From: Eubacterium sp. CAG:248
GTDB taxonomy: Bacteria; Bacillota; Clostridia; Lachnospirales; Lachnospiraceae
NCBI GenBank assembly: GCA_000436475.1
Contig: FR886218.1
Coordinates: 1-64,000, forward strand
DNA: 64,000 nt
Reading direction: 5' to 3'
The notes under the pieces are model-generated. The model searched no databases, was not told where the DNA came from, and was given only the letters and a program-made list of their open reading frames with translations. Positions 9,201 to 17,103 of the stretch are shown one piece after another. Within the stretch, counting starts at the first letter, position 1. Each line of letters starts with the position of its first letter. The translations under genes were made by a program, and so were the position numbers.

Positions 9201-10482
9201 ATTTCATATCCTGACCACCAATATCTATGATACAGTCAACATCAGGATCAAAAAATGCAGCAGCATAGAAATGTGATACTGTCTCAACTTCTCCTTCATC
9301 CAGCATGAGAGCCGACTTAATAAGGGCTTCACCGTAACCTGTAGAGCATGCCTGTACGATTCTGGCTTTAGGTGGAAGCTGCGAATATATTTCTTTTATT
9401 GCTTTTATTGTAGTAGCAAGCGGAGAACCGTTGTTGCTTGAGTAGAATGAATAAAGAAGATTACCATCTTCATCTACAAGTGCTACCTTGGTTGTAGTAG
9501 AACCAGCATCAATACCCAGATAACAGTTACCTTCATAAGAGGATATGTCCGCAGTTTTAACATGATGGACACTATGTCTTTTGATAAAGTCGTTATAAGC
9601 AAGCTGGTCTGCAAAAAGTGGTTCCATACGTTCAACTTCAAAGTCAAGCTTTATCTTACCCTGAAGACGTTTAATTATGTCAGATACATCAACGCATACG
9701 TTTTTGTCGTAGTTCATGGCTGAACCAACAGCAGCAAAAAGATGTGAATGTTCTGGTGCAATAGTCTGTTCAGGAGTAAGGCTTAATGTACGGATGAATG
9801 CCTGTTTTAATTCTGAAAGGAAGTGAAGAGGACCACCTAAGAAAGCAACGTTACCTCGTATAGGTTTACCACATGCAAGACCTGAAATAGTCTGGTTAAC
9901 AACGGCCTGGAATATAGAGGCTGCTAAGTCCTGCTTAGTTGCACCTTCATTGATAAGAGGCTGTATATCAGACTTGGCAAATACACCACATCTTGCAGCT
10001 ATAGGATAGATAGATTTATAGCTTTTAGCATATTCATTAAGACCCGCTGCATCTGTCTGTAAAAGAGTAGCCATCTGGTCGATAAAAGAGCCTGTACCAC
10101 CAGCACATATACCATTCATACGCTGGTCAATACCGTTAGTGAAGTAGATAATCTTTGCATCCTCACCACCAAGCTCTATGGCAACATCACATTGTGGAGC
10201 GTAGTCCTGAAGTGCTGTTGATACAGCGACAACCTCCTGAGTAAATGGAACTTCAAGATGCTTTGCAAGAGTAAGTCCGCCCGAACCTGTTATAACAGGA
10301 TATACTTCGAATTCACCAAGCTTTGTTACAGCCTTTTCAAGCAGACCCTGTAAAGTTTCCTGGATATTGGCAAAATGTCTTTCATAATCTGAAAATAAAA
10401 TATTATTATTATCATCAAGAATTGCGATCTTTACTGTTGTTGAACCAATATCAATACCTAATCTGTATTTATTCATATTCAT
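6256..10482 (-). CDS. Acyl-CoA dehydratase activase-like fusion protein (BcrAD/BadFG ATPase x2, DUF2229, HgdB-like)
   Basis: The 1408-residue protein joins two ASKHA ATPase domains of the 2-hydroxyacyl-CoA dehydratase activator type. Domain 1 (about 5-260) has [18 protein letters not shown] and the cluster Cys in [10 protein letters not shown] and RCGVFAKS. Domain 2 (about 320-580) has [28 protein letters not shown] and TRCTVF. A Cys-rich DUF2229 segment (CKGCTNSCH then CERG) follows from about 620. The C-terminal part resembles the HgdB dehydratase subunit ([10 protein letters not shown]). Such long fusions are widespread in Firmicutes. They probably use ATP to drive low-potential electron transfer from an Fe-S cluster, but their substrate is not known, so I do not call it a hydroxyglutaryl-CoA enzyme. 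The start could be M1 or M3 (10476); see the hairpin at 10484-10496. Confidence 0.85.
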   Translation of the reverse strand: MNMNKYRLGIDIGSTTVKIAILDDNNNILFSDYERHFANIQETLQGLLEKAVTKLGEFEVYPVITGSGGLTLAKHLEVPFTQEVVAVSTALQDYAPQCDVAIELGGEDAKIIYFTNGIDQRMNGICAGGTGSFIDQMATLLQTDAAGLNEYAKSYKSIYPIAARCGVFAKSDIQPLINEGATKQDLAASIFQAVVNQTISGLACGKPIRGNVAFLGGPLHFLSELKQAFIRTLSLTPEQTIAPEHSHLFAAVGSAMNYDKNVCVDVSDIIKRLQGKIKLDFEVERMEPLFADQLAYNDFIKRHSVHHVKTADISSYEGNCYLGIDAGSTTTKVALVDEDGNLLYSFYSSNNGSPLATTIKAIKEIYSQLPPKARIVQACSTGYGEALIKSALMLDEGEVETVSHFYAAAFFDPDVDCIIDIGGQDMKCIKIKNQTVDSVQLNEACSSGCGSFIETFAKSLNYSVQDFAKAALFAKHPIDLGTRCTVFMNSKVKQAQKEGAEVSDISAGLAYSVIKNALYKVIKIADPGDLGKHIVVQGGTFYNDAVLRSFEKITGVNAIRPDIAGIMGAFGAALIARERYDGISESSMLSIDKINSLTYETTLTRCKGCTNSCHLTINKFSGGRSFITGNRCERGLGKERNKEKVPNLFDYKFHRLFDYEPLSADLAVRGVVGIPRVLNMYENYPFWFTFFTKLGYKVVLSPQSTRKIYELGIESIPSESECYPAKLAHGHISWLIKKGVKFIFYPCVPYEHKEIDGTNNHYNCPIVTSYAENIKNNVEELKTENIDFRNPFISFENEAILAKRLHEEFPDIPSGEIKAAVLDAWKELMQSREDMHKKGEEVIKYLKDTGKRGIVLAGRPYHIDPEINHGIPELINSYDIAVLTEDSVSHLGNVERPLIVMDQWMYHSRLYAAASFVKTQDNLDLIQLNSFGCGLDAVTTDAVNDILTKSGKIYTVLKIDEVNNLGAARIRIRSLIAALKVRDKKNYKRTLVSSAYNRVEFTPEMRKNYTILCPQMSPIHFDLLEPALNSCGYNFEVLDNDNKSSVDMGLKYVNNDACYPSLMVVGQIMNAVLSGKYDLSKTAIIITQTGGGCRASNYIGFIRRALEKANLGYIPVISLSAQGLETNSGFKYDLKMLKKAMMAIEYGDIFMNVVYRTRPYEKVPGSVNALHEHWKEICIKQITQDKVKMKDFNNNLRAIVKDFDNIELLDIKKPRVGVVGEILVKFLPAANNYLVDLLESEGAEAVVPDLMGFLLYCAENANFKHKYLGTSGKSAFINNTVIKILEWFRKAGNQALAESKRFDAPSSIKDTAALAKDLVSLGNQTGEGWLLTGEMIELIHNGAGNIVCCQPFACLPNHIVGKGVIKELRAAFPEANIIAVDYDPGASEVNQLNRIKLMLATANKNINK

Positions 10483-10483
10483 T

Positions 10484-10503
10484 ACGGCAGAGCCGTCCTC
10501 CTT
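10484..10503 (-). promoter_or_regulatory. Shine-Dalgarno with hairpin spacer before the activase gene
   Basis: On the minus strand AAGGAGG (10503-10497) is followed at once by ACGGC-TCT-GCCGT (10496-10484), a 5-bp hairpin. Then come one base and ATG at 10482, with a second in-frame ATG at 10476. Unfolded, the spacing to the first ATG is 14 nt. Folded, the second ATG lies 7 nt beyond the hairpin. Confidence 0.5.
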
Positions 10504-10677
10504 GTTTTAGTATATATTGATGTAAATGTTAAAGTATTCCAAAATTACAATGTCGAAAAATGAAAAATCACATCGAATAAATTACAACTGACATATTATA
10601 TAAGAAATAACAGAATAATTCAACACCATAAATATGACTGTTTATATAAAATTAATAATACTAAAATGAGAACTTAA

Positions 10678-10706
10678 TTGACAAAGGAAATTATTATTTT
10701 TATACT
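10678..10706 (+). promoter_or_regulatory. Sigma-A promoter of the rhomboid-like gene
   Basis: A perfect TTGACA (10678-10683), a 17-nt spacer and TATACT (10701-10706) lie 54 nt before the chosen start. The rest of 10504-10677, between the divergent genes, is AT-rich with no other signal I can support. Confidence 0.7.
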
Positions 10707-10760
10707 TTGTATATGTTATATCATTAATTAGTGATGTTTTTCACGGAAATGAGGAGTTTG

Positions 10761-11801
10761 ATGAATTGGTTTTCTAAGTTTGAAAGGAAATATTCAAAGT
10801 ATGCAATAAAGAATCTCATGGTCTATATAATTATATTGTATGCTGTTGGATTTGTATTTGAAGTGTTTGCACCAGGTGTTTACAGTGCATATCTTTCACT
10901 CGATTTTTCTAAGATATTTGCTGGACAGGTATGGCGTATTGTCACATTTATAATACAGCCACCTTCAACAAGTATTATTTTTGTATTCTTTTCACTTTAT
11001 TTTTATTATCTTATAGGTACAGTGCTTGAGAATATATGGGGGTCATTCAAGTTTAATGTATATTTCTTTTCAGGAGTATTGTTAAATATTGTTGCAGCCC
11101 TTATAATATATCTTATATTTGGTATCAGCTTTAATATGAGTACACATTACATCAATCTTGCTTTGTTTATGGCTTTTGCCATGGAACAGCCGGATATGGA
11201 GGTGCTGCTTTTCTTTATTATCCCTATAAAGATAAAGTGGATGGCACTGCTTGATGGGATTGTATTTGCGATAACTATAGTATGTGGCTTTGCGGTGCCT
11301 TCTATGGCAGCAGCTGGTTCTAGTGCAGGCTATGCAATGTGGCAGGGACTATATAATGCAGGTTTGTTATCAGGAAGCGGTATGGGATGTTATGCAAATG
11401 CAATTGCAGCACTTGTTTCAATGCTTAACTTTATAATATTTATGATTGTGTCAAGAAAAATTCCTTATAAATCTTCAACACAAAAGAATTTTAACAAGGC
11501 TATGTATACAGCGAAGAAAGCAGAAAAGAACAGAACAGATGCTAAGAGAAGATCATTTAATGAAAAGCTGTATAACGCTAATAGCGAGAAGACAACATGG
11601 GATAGTGCTAATAAACCATATAAGCCTGTAAGAAGCGGACAGCCTAAGCATAGATGTGCTGTGTGTGGAAGAACTGAACTTGATGACGAAAGCCTGGTAT
11701 TCAGATTCTGCTCTAAGTGTGCAGGAAACTATGAGTATTGTAATGAACATTTGTATACACATATTCATATTACAGCTAATGACAATAAGAATATGCGATA
11801 G
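10761..11801 (+). CDS. Rhomboid-like polytopic membrane protein with C-terminal zinc ribbon
   Basis: About 346 residues. The first 220 hold about six membrane spans in a rhomboid-like order, including a GQVWRIVTF motif before the second span and LENIWGSFKFNVYF after the third. The catalytic GxSG serine and partner histidine of rhomboid proteases are not recognisable; the equivalent region reads NMSTHYINLALF. I therefore infer a pseudoprotease of the rhomboid/Derlin fold. After a basic linker the tail has CAVCG, then FCSKC and a Cys/His pair (YCNEH), a probable zinc-binding ribbon in the cytoplasm. I use the ATG at 10761 behind GAGGAG, with a short 4-nt gap; an earlier ATG at 10731 has no binding site. 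Function is unknown. Confidence 0.65.
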   Translation: MNWFSKFERKYSKYAIKNLMVYIIILYAVGFVFEVFAPGVYSAYLSLDFSKIFAGQVWRIVTFIIQPPSTSIIFVFFSLYFYYLIGTVLENIWGSFKFNVYFFSGVLLNIVAALIIYLIFGISFNMSTHYINLALFMAFAMEQPDMEVLLFFIIPIKIKWMALLDGIVFAITIVCGFAVPSMAAAGSSAGYAMWQGLYNAGLLSGSGMGCYANAIAALVSMLNFIIFMIVSRKIPYKSSTQKNFNKAMYTAKKAEKNRTDAKRRSFNEKLYNANSEKTTWDSANKPYKPVRSGQPKHRCAVCGRTELDDESLVFRFCSKCAGNYEYCNEHLYTHIHITANDNKNMR

Positions 11802-11831
11802 TTAAATTATTTATAAATATTGTTATGGCTA

Positions 11832-11860
11832 TTGCTATTTTTGGTGTTATTAAGTATAAT
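11832..11860 (+). promoter_or_regulatory. Sigma-A promoter of pyk
   Basis: TTGCTA (11832-11837), a 17-nt spacer and a perfect TATAAT (11855-11860) lie 55 nt before the pyk start. Confidence 0.65.
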
Positions 11861-11914
11861 CATTTGGATTGTTTTGTTTTTTATTAATTATTTTTATTTA
11901 CTTTGGAGGTTAGA

Positions 11915-13345
11915 ATGAAGAAGACTAAGATTATATGTACTATGGGTCCTAACACTAATGACAGAGAGCTTATTAAGCAGCTTGCATTAAACGGTATGGA
12001 TATTGCAAGATTCAACTTTTCTCATGGAGATCATGAAGAACAGGCTGGACGTTTTGCATTAGTTAAGAGTGTAAGGGAAGAGATTAACAAGCCTATAGCT
12101 ACACTTCTTGATACAAAGGGACCAGAAATCAGAACTGGCGTACTTAAGGATGATAAAAAGGTTACTCTTAAGGAAGGACAGAAGTTTACTCTTACAACAA
12201 GAGAGGTTGTAGGTGATGAAAATATTGACATGATTACATATGCAGGACTTCCAGCAGATGTAGAGAATGGTAATACTATTCTTATTGATGATGGTCTTAT
12301 TGAACTTAGAGTAGAAGAGGTTGTTGATGGTACAGATATTATATGTACTGTAATTAATGGTGGTGAGCTTGGTTCTAAGAAGGGCGTTAATGTTCCTAAC
12401 GTAAGCATTAAGCTTCCAGGTATCACAGACAAAGATAAGGATGATATTATATTTGGTGTAGAGCAGGGATTTGATTTTATCGCAGCTTCATTTGTAAGAA
12501 ATGCAGCTTGTATACAGGAGATTAAGCAGCTTTTATGGGAGCATGGTTCAGATATTCCTGTTATCGCTAAGATTGAGAATGCTGAAGGTATTGAGAATCT
12601 TGATGAGATAATTAAGGTTGCTGATGGTATCATGGTCGCAAGAGGTGACATGGGTGTTGAGATTCCAGCAGAAGATGTTCCACACTACCAGAAGGAAATC
12701 ATCAAGAAGTGTAACGCAACATACAAGCCAGTTATAACAGCTACACAGATGCTTGATTCTATGATTAGAAATCCACGTCCTACAAGAGCTGAGGTTACTG
12801 ATGTTGCTAATGCTATATATGACGGTACAGACGTAGTTATGCTTTCAGGAGAAACTGCTAATGGTAAGTATCCACTTGAAGCCTTAAAGATGATGGCTAA
12901 GATTGCAGAAAGAACAGAAAAGGATATCAAGGGCAGAGCTTCTGATATATCTAAGGTTCATAGCAAGAGAAGCATATCAAGTGCAGTATGTAACGCTACT
13001 GTCCAGACAGCAGAGAACCTTAACGCTAAGGCTATTGTATGCCCAACTATTTCTGGTTTTACAGCAAGACTTACATCTAAGCTTAAGCCAAATGCTGAGA
13101 TTATCGGTTGTTCACCATATGATAACGTTCTTAGAAAAATGCAGATATATTGGGGAGTAAGACCTTTAAAGACTGCAACAGAGGTTTCTACTGATAAGAT
13201 TATTGAGCATGCATTAGTAGTATCTGAGCAGGCTGGTTTTGTAGAAGAAGGCGATACAGTTATTGTGTCTGCTGGTATTGCTACATCATCAGATCCTTCT
13301 GCTAAGAGAGGACTTACTAATACTATGAGAGTTGTTACTATCTAG
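11915..13345 (+). CDS. pyk: Pyruvate kinase
   Basis: Pyruvate kinase transfers phosphate from phosphoenolpyruvate to ADP at the end of glycolysis. The 476-residue product shows TKIICTMGP at the start, RFNFSHG, the active-site lysine region in VIAKIENAEGI, the metal-binding MVARGDMGVE, and the TATQMLDSM signature with MLSGETA. It lacks the extra PEP-utiliser C-terminal domain found in Bacillus enzymes. The frame is open from a TTG at 11903, but GGAGG (11905-11909) sits 5 nt before the ATG at 11915. It is flanked by its own promoter and terminator. Confidence 0.97.
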   Translation: MKKTKIICTMGPNTNDRELIKQLALNGMDIARFNFSHGDHEEQAGRFALVKSVREEINKPIATLLDTKGPEIRTGVLKDDKKVTLKEGQKFTLTTREVVGDENIDMITYAGLPADVENGNTILIDDGLIELRVEEVVDGTDIICTVINGGELGSKKGVNVPNVSIKLPGITDKDKDDIIFGVEQGFDFIAASFVRNAACIQEIKQLLWEHGSDIPVIAKIENAEGIENLDEIIKVADGIMVARGDMGVEIPAEDVPHYQKEIIKKCNATYKPVITATQMLDSMIRNPRPTRAEVTDVANAIYDGTDVVMLSGETANGKYPLEALKMMAKIAERTEKDIKGRASDISKVHSKRSISSAVCNATVQTAENLNAKAIVCPTISGFTARLTSKLKPNAEIIGCSPYDNVLRKMQIYWGVRPLKTATEVSTDKIIEHALVVSEQAGFVEEGDTVIVSAGIATSSDPSAKRGLTNTMRVVTI

Positions 13346-13373
13346 TATATATGAATTATTATAGTTAATATAG

Positions 13374-13420
13374 ATGCCAGGGTTGAATCATCGTTATTTA
13401 GCTCTGGCATTAATTTGTTT
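13374..13420 (+). terminator. Terminator of pyk
   Basis: ATGCCAGGG (13374-13382) pairs with GCTCTGGCAT (13401-13410), and TAATTTGTTT follows. The loop is about 18 nt. Confidence 0.55.
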
Positions 13421-13488
13421 ATGTTTATAGGTGTGTAAAGCATAGGTTTGTAAGTGGGTACGTGGTTGTACATATAGGGAGTAAGGAT

Positions 13489-13998
13489 ATGGATATAAAG
13501 AAGATACTGATATGGATTCCTGCTATTATCATGGCAATGCTTATATTCGGCTTTTCAAAGCAGGATGGTGAAGAATCTACGGGACTTAGTTATAAGGCAG
13601 CAGATATAATACTTACAGTATGTGATAAGGCTGGGATAGTTGATTATAATGATAACAACAGGGATAGCATGATAGAGTCTGTACAGTTTCCAATAAGGAA
13701 AGCAGCTCACATGACAGAGTATGCTGTACTTTCAGTTCTTATCATGCTTGCACTTATAGTTGACGGCTTAAAAGGTACCAGACTTCCAGTGATATCAGCG
13801 ATTATAGCAACAGTATTTGCAGCTACAGATGAGTTTCATCAAAGGTTTGTGCCAGGGAGATATGGCTGCTTAAGGGATGTGCTTATAGATGCTGCAGGGA
13901 GTATAATCGGACTTATGATAGCATATATTATATATAAAAACATATGTAAACATAAAGAAAATAAATATATACAATCAAATATATCTGAAAATATGTGA
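13489..13998 (+). CDS. VanZ-like family membrane protein
   Basis: The 169-residue protein has a first span (WIPAIIMAMLIFGFS), then a soluble stretch, then the VanZ-like hallmark: KAAHMTEYAVLS with a conserved His, and DEFHQRFVPGR between two further spans. VanZ relatives alter sensitivity to glycopeptides such as teicoplanin by an unknown route; most chromosomal members have no proven role. The frame opens at a GTG (13462), but AGGGA sits 8-9 nt before the ATG at 13489, which begins directly at the first hydrophobic segment. Confidence 0.8.
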   Translation: MDIKKILIWIPAIIMAMLIFGFSKQDGEESTGLSYKAADIILTVCDKAGIVDYNDNNRDSMIESVQFPIRKAAHMTEYAVLSVLIMLALIVDGLKGTRLPVISAIIATVFAATDEFHQRFVPGRYGCLRDVLIDAAGSIIGLMIAYIIYKNICKHKENKYIQSNISENM

Positions 13999-14027
13999 GT
14001 AATATATGTGAGTTGTAAAATTAATAC

Positions 14028-14056
14028 TTGCAAAATTACTAAGTATATGGTATAAG
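14028..14056 (+). promoter_or_regulatory. Sigma-A promoter of the tyrS leader
   Basis: TTGCAA (14028-14033), a 17-nt spacer and TATAAG (14051-14056) place the transcript start near 14063, just before the T-box leader. Confidence 0.6.
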
Positions 14057-14064
14057 CTTTAATA

Positions 14065-14353
14065 AGCACATAATTATATATAATGCATTGATGGAAACAA
14101 GTAGGTATAACATTAAGCAACAGAAAACAGCCGGTTGATGAGAGGCGTGGTGGATGGTTATTCTGAATACATTCTGGAGCAGCAAACTGAAAAGCATGTA
14201 AGGTTTAGTAGGGGCGACGTAGTGATACACGTTATAGTATTAGGATCATCAGACCCATTAAGGTAGGCAGCGTGAGTTGTTTATGAATAAAGGTGGTAAC
14301 ACGGAGCATAGGCTTTCGTCCTTTAACACGGATGAAAGATATGCTCCTTTTTG
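14065..14353 (+). ncRNA. Tyrosine T-box riboswitch
   Basis: T-box leaders bind uncharged tRNA and choose between terminator and antiterminator. Here a Stem I-like region carries GATGGAAACAAGTA near 14090 and the candidate specifier TAC (Tyr) at 14168-14170 in GAATACATTC. The T-box sequence GGTGGTAACACGG is at 14292-14304; its TGGT can pair with the 3' end of a tRNA whose discriminator base is A, as expected for tRNA-Tyr. The terminator stem runs from GGAGCATA (14303) to TATGCTCC (to 14347). The downstream gene is tyrosyl-tRNA synthetase, which confirms the amino acid. The 439 bases between vanZ and tyrS are almost wholly this promoter and leader. Confidence 0.92.
14303..14353 (+). terminator. 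T-box-controlled terminator before tyrS
   Basis: The long stem GGAGCATA...CTTTCGTCC with GGATGAAAG...TATGCTCC has an 8-nt loop and a T-tract (14348-14352). Its 5' arm overlaps the T-box sequence, as the antitermination switch requires. Confidence 0.88.
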
Positions 14354-14437
14354 TTGTCTTAAAGCACTAATGGCTTGATGATTAATGGTAGTATCATAAA
14401 TATCAAATAATAACATAATAAGAACAGGAGAAAAGAA

Positions 14438-15667
14438 ATGGCAGAAATGACAGTTTATGATGAATTAGTTGCAAGAGGACTTATTGCACAGGTGACAGAT
14501 GAAGAGTTGATCAAGAATCTTATTAATAATGGAAAGGCTACATTCTACATTGGATTTGACCCAACAGCAGACAGCCTTCATGTAGGTCACTTCATGGCAC
14601 TCTGTTTTATGAAGAGACTTCAGATGGCAGGTAATAAGCCAATAGCCTTAGTTGGTGGTGGAACAGGTATGATTGGTGACCCATCAGGTAAGACAGATAT
14701 GAGAAAGATGCTTACTCCAGAACAGATTGAGCATAACTGCGAGTGCTTTAAGAAGCAGATGAGCAAGTTTATTGACTTTTCAGATGACAAGGCATTGTTT
14801 GTAAACAATGCAGACTGGCTTTTAAAGCTTAACTATGTTGACCTTTTAAGAGAAGTAGGTGCATGCTTCTCAGTTAATAATATGTTAAGAGCAGAGTGCT
14901 ATAAGCAGAGAATGGAAAGAGGTCTTACATTCCTTGAGTTTAACTATATGATCATGCAGAGCTATGATTTCTATATGTTATACCAGAAATATGGATGTAA
15001 TCTTCAGTTTGGTGGAGATGACCAGTGGAGCAACATGCTCGGTGGTACAGAGCTTATAAGAAGAAAGCTTGGCAAGGATGCTTCTGCTATGACTATTACA
15101 CTTCTTCTTAACTCAGAGGGTAAGAAGATGGGCAAGACAGTAAGCGGTGCTGTATGGCTTGATCCAGCAAAGACTTCACCATATGAGTTCTATCAGTACT
15201 GGAGAAATGTAGCAGATGCAGATGTATTAAAGTGTATCCGTATGCTTACATTCTTACCACTTGAGCAGATTGATGAGATGGATAAGTGGGAAGGTGCACA
15301 GCTTAATAAGGCTAAGGAAATACTTGCATATGAGCTTACAAAGATGGTTCATGGTGAGGAAGAAGCTAAGAAGGCAGAAGAAACAGCTAAGGCTATATTT
15401 ACATCAGGTGATGCTGCGAATATGGCAGTAGTTAAGCTTGAAGCAGATGCATTTACAGATGGCAGCATTGACATTGTATCCTTAATTCATGCAGCTGGTC
15501 TTGCAGCTACTAAGTCAGAGGCAAGAAGAGTTGTTGCACAGGGTGGTGCTTCTGTTGCAGGTGAGAAAGTATCTGATATCGCTGCAAAGTTTGATAAGGA
15601 AGTTTTTGCCGGTGATGGTGTTGTTGTTAAGAAGGGTAAGAAGTCTTTCATAAAGGTACAAGCGTAA
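14438..15667 (+). CDS. tyrS: Tyrosyl-tRNA synthetase
   Basis: TyrS charges tRNA-Tyr. The 409-residue class I enzyme has the HIGH-type motif HVGH (48-51) in FDPTADSLHVGH, the tyrosine pocket GGDDQWSNM, the KMSKS-type loop KMGKT (about 230-234), and a C-terminal S4 RNA-binding domain from about 340 (KSEARRVVAQGG). The ATG stands behind CAGGAG. Expression is set by the T-box upstream. Confidence 0.97.
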   Translation: MAEMTVYDELVARGLIAQVTDEELIKNLINNGKATFYIGFDPTADSLHVGHFMALCFMKRLQMAGNKPIALVGGGTGMIGDPSGKTDMRKMLTPEQIEHNCECFKKQMSKFIDFSDDKALFVNNADWLLKLNYVDLLREVGACFSVNNMLRAECYKQRMERGLTFLEFNYMIMQSYDFYMLYQKYGCNLQFGGDDQWSNMLGGTELIRRKLGKDASAMTITLLLNSEGKKMGKTVSGAVWLDPAKTSPYEFYQYWRNVADADVLKCIRMLTFLPLEQIDEMDKWEGAQLNKAKEILAYELTKMVHGEEEAKKAEETAKAIFTSGDAANMAVVKLEADAFTDGSIDIVSLIHAAGLAATKSEARRVVAQGGASVAGEKVSDIAAKFDKEVFAGDGVVVKKGKKSFIKVQA

Positions 15668-15741
15668 GAATAGTATGTTATTTTTGGAGGCAGCCAGTGA
15701 AAACTTAGCTGCTTCCTGATATTAAAAGAACGAGGATAGGC

Positions 15742-16935
15742 ATGAAAAAAAGTGAAATTACCTTTATAAGGCTTATGAGTCTTATTGGAATTATGGTTCT
15801 GAATCTTATACTTTTGCTGGTATTTGCAAGAGAACATGTATTTCAGAATATCCTTAATAAAATGAATAGTAATGTATATGCTGGACAATCACTTGATACA
15901 TCAATATATAATTATTATTACTACGCAGGACTTGGGAATATATATAAAATAATATTCCCAGTCACAATTCTTTTGTTGGCAGCTGCATCTGTAGCTGTGT
16001 ATAAAAAAGTAAGTATGGCAGGAAGGATTGCAGTAGCGGCTAATATATGTTCACTTATAACCGGCATATATCTTTTGATTGCAAAGATAGGTGAAGGCTC
16101 AGATAAAATCATCAGATTTGTGAACAGCTTTTACATGGATAAGTCAGAGATTGGCCAGATAGAAAAGATATATCTTATGAGCAGAATACCTATAGCATAT
16201 ATTCTGATTATTATTCTTTCTTTGCTTGGGCTTGCAATGGTAAAGAGCAGTACAATTAATCATATTAAGATATATAATGAAAAAAATATGACTAACAATG
16301 CGGTTATATATATATTTCCTGCACTTAGCGGGTTTATTGTCCTTGAGATTATAAGAAATCTTGTAATATCAAGGCTTGTGACTGCATCAATGGATGAAAA
16401 TTTAAGAACAGTGGCAGCGTATATTAATGATTATTATATAGGAAGCAAATTCTTCTTTTCCTGGTCATGGCTTATATTGTTTACTATAGTTACATGTGTT
16501 GCGATTTTGCTAAAGTCTATAAATACATTAAGCATGAAAAGCAGGATGATGATTGAAATAGCGGTGCCATCAGTTATAGTTATAATAGCTTCATTCATAT
16601 ACTGGATGAATCCACCGGCGTTGTTTGGATATCTTACGATTGATAATACAATATGTGATATGACAGAGGCAGCATTTACGTGGTACCTGATAAGGTATGT
16701 TGTTTCAGTGATTTTTGTATTTGTACTTATCGTTCTTACTGTTAATGACAGACTTGATATAAGAGTGGCAGGTATAGTTATCCTTATGTCATGTGCAGCT
16801 GGAATAATAATGATTACTCTGTTTTATAAGATAAAAGGAACATTTTCTATTATGTATGCTGCGTGTGTCGTGGCAGATATTGTAAGTGTCATAGTATTGG
16901 CTGTAATGTCCAGGGTTAAAGGGCATAAGCTATAG
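15742..16935 (+). CDS. Polytopic membrane protein of unknown function
   Basis: The 397-residue product has about ten hydrophobic spans spread along its length, with short polar loops and no conserved motif I can name. GAGG lies 6 nt before the ATG. It begins 74 nt after tyrS, in the same direction and without a clear terminator between, so it may be cotranscribed. A perfect 24-bp inverted repeat follows it. Transporter or polymer-related roles are possible, but nothing in the sequence decides. Confidence 0.7.
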   Translation: MKKSEITFIRLMSLIGIMVLNLILLLVFAREHVFQNILNKMNSNVYAGQSLDTSIYNYYYYAGLGNIYKIIFPVTILLLAAASVAVYKKVSMAGRIAVAANICSLITGIYLLIAKIGEGSDKIIRFVNSFYMDKSEIGQIEKIYLMSRIPIAYILIIILSLLGLAMVKSSTINHIKIYNEKNMTNNAVIYIFPALSGFIVLEIIRNLVISRLVTASMDENLRTVAAYINDYYIGSKFFFSWSWLILFTIVTCVAILLKSINTLSMKSRMMIEIAVPSVIVIIASFIYWMNPPALFGYLTIDNTICDMTEAAFTWYLIRYVVSVIFVFVLIVLTVNDRLDIRVAGIVILMSCAAGIIMITLFYKIKGTFSIMYAACVVADIVSVIVLAVMSRVKGHKL

Positions 16936-16942
16936 GATGACT

Positions 16943-17008
16943 AAATCAGGAGTTAAGTATAATACGTAAAATGTTATTGCGTATTATACTTAACTCCTGA
17001 TTTTTGAT
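16943..17008 (+). terminator. Terminator built on a perfect 24-bp inverted repeat
   Basis: The arm at 16943-16966 (starts AAATCAGGAGTTAAG) is repeated exactly inverted at 16980-17003, with a 13-nt loop and TTTTT after. It ends transcription from the left, and its A/T flanks could also serve the minus strand. Confidence 0.8.
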
Positions 17009-17015
17009 GTTTAGC

Positions 17016-17075
17016 GTGTCCCAAGTAAAAAAGTCTTTTTCTGCAAGCAGAAACGACTTTTTATACTTTTGACAC
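17016..17075. repeat. Hairpin element A (GTGTC...GACAC), bidirectional terminator-like
   Basis: GTGTC (17016-17020) pairs with GACAC (17071-17075). An A/T-rich stem AAGTAAAAAAGTC with GACTTTTTATACTT, and an inner TTCTGC-AA-GCAGAA, fill the centre. Read on the minus strand it begins GTGTCAAAAGTATAAA, which resembles element B (18885) beginning GGGTCAAAAGGTATAAA. It lies just past the rqcH stop and probably terminates that gene. Confidence 0.6.
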
Positions 17076-17103
17076 TTACATCATATTATATTAAGATGCT
17101 GTA

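Noticed and set aside
6256..10482. Glutamate fermentation through 2-hydroxyglutaryl-CoA
   Set aside because: No dehydratase, CoA-transferase or hydroxyglutarate dehydrogenase genes are here, and long activase fusions occur in organisms without that pathway.
12031..12651. 206-codon open frame antisense to pyk
   Set aside because: It lies wholly opposite a clear pyruvate kinase, is Ser/Leu-rich as expected of a shadow frame, and has no ribosome binding site.
14065..14353. Small open frames in the tyrS leader
   Set aside because: The region is explained by the T-box RNA; the frames lack start signals.
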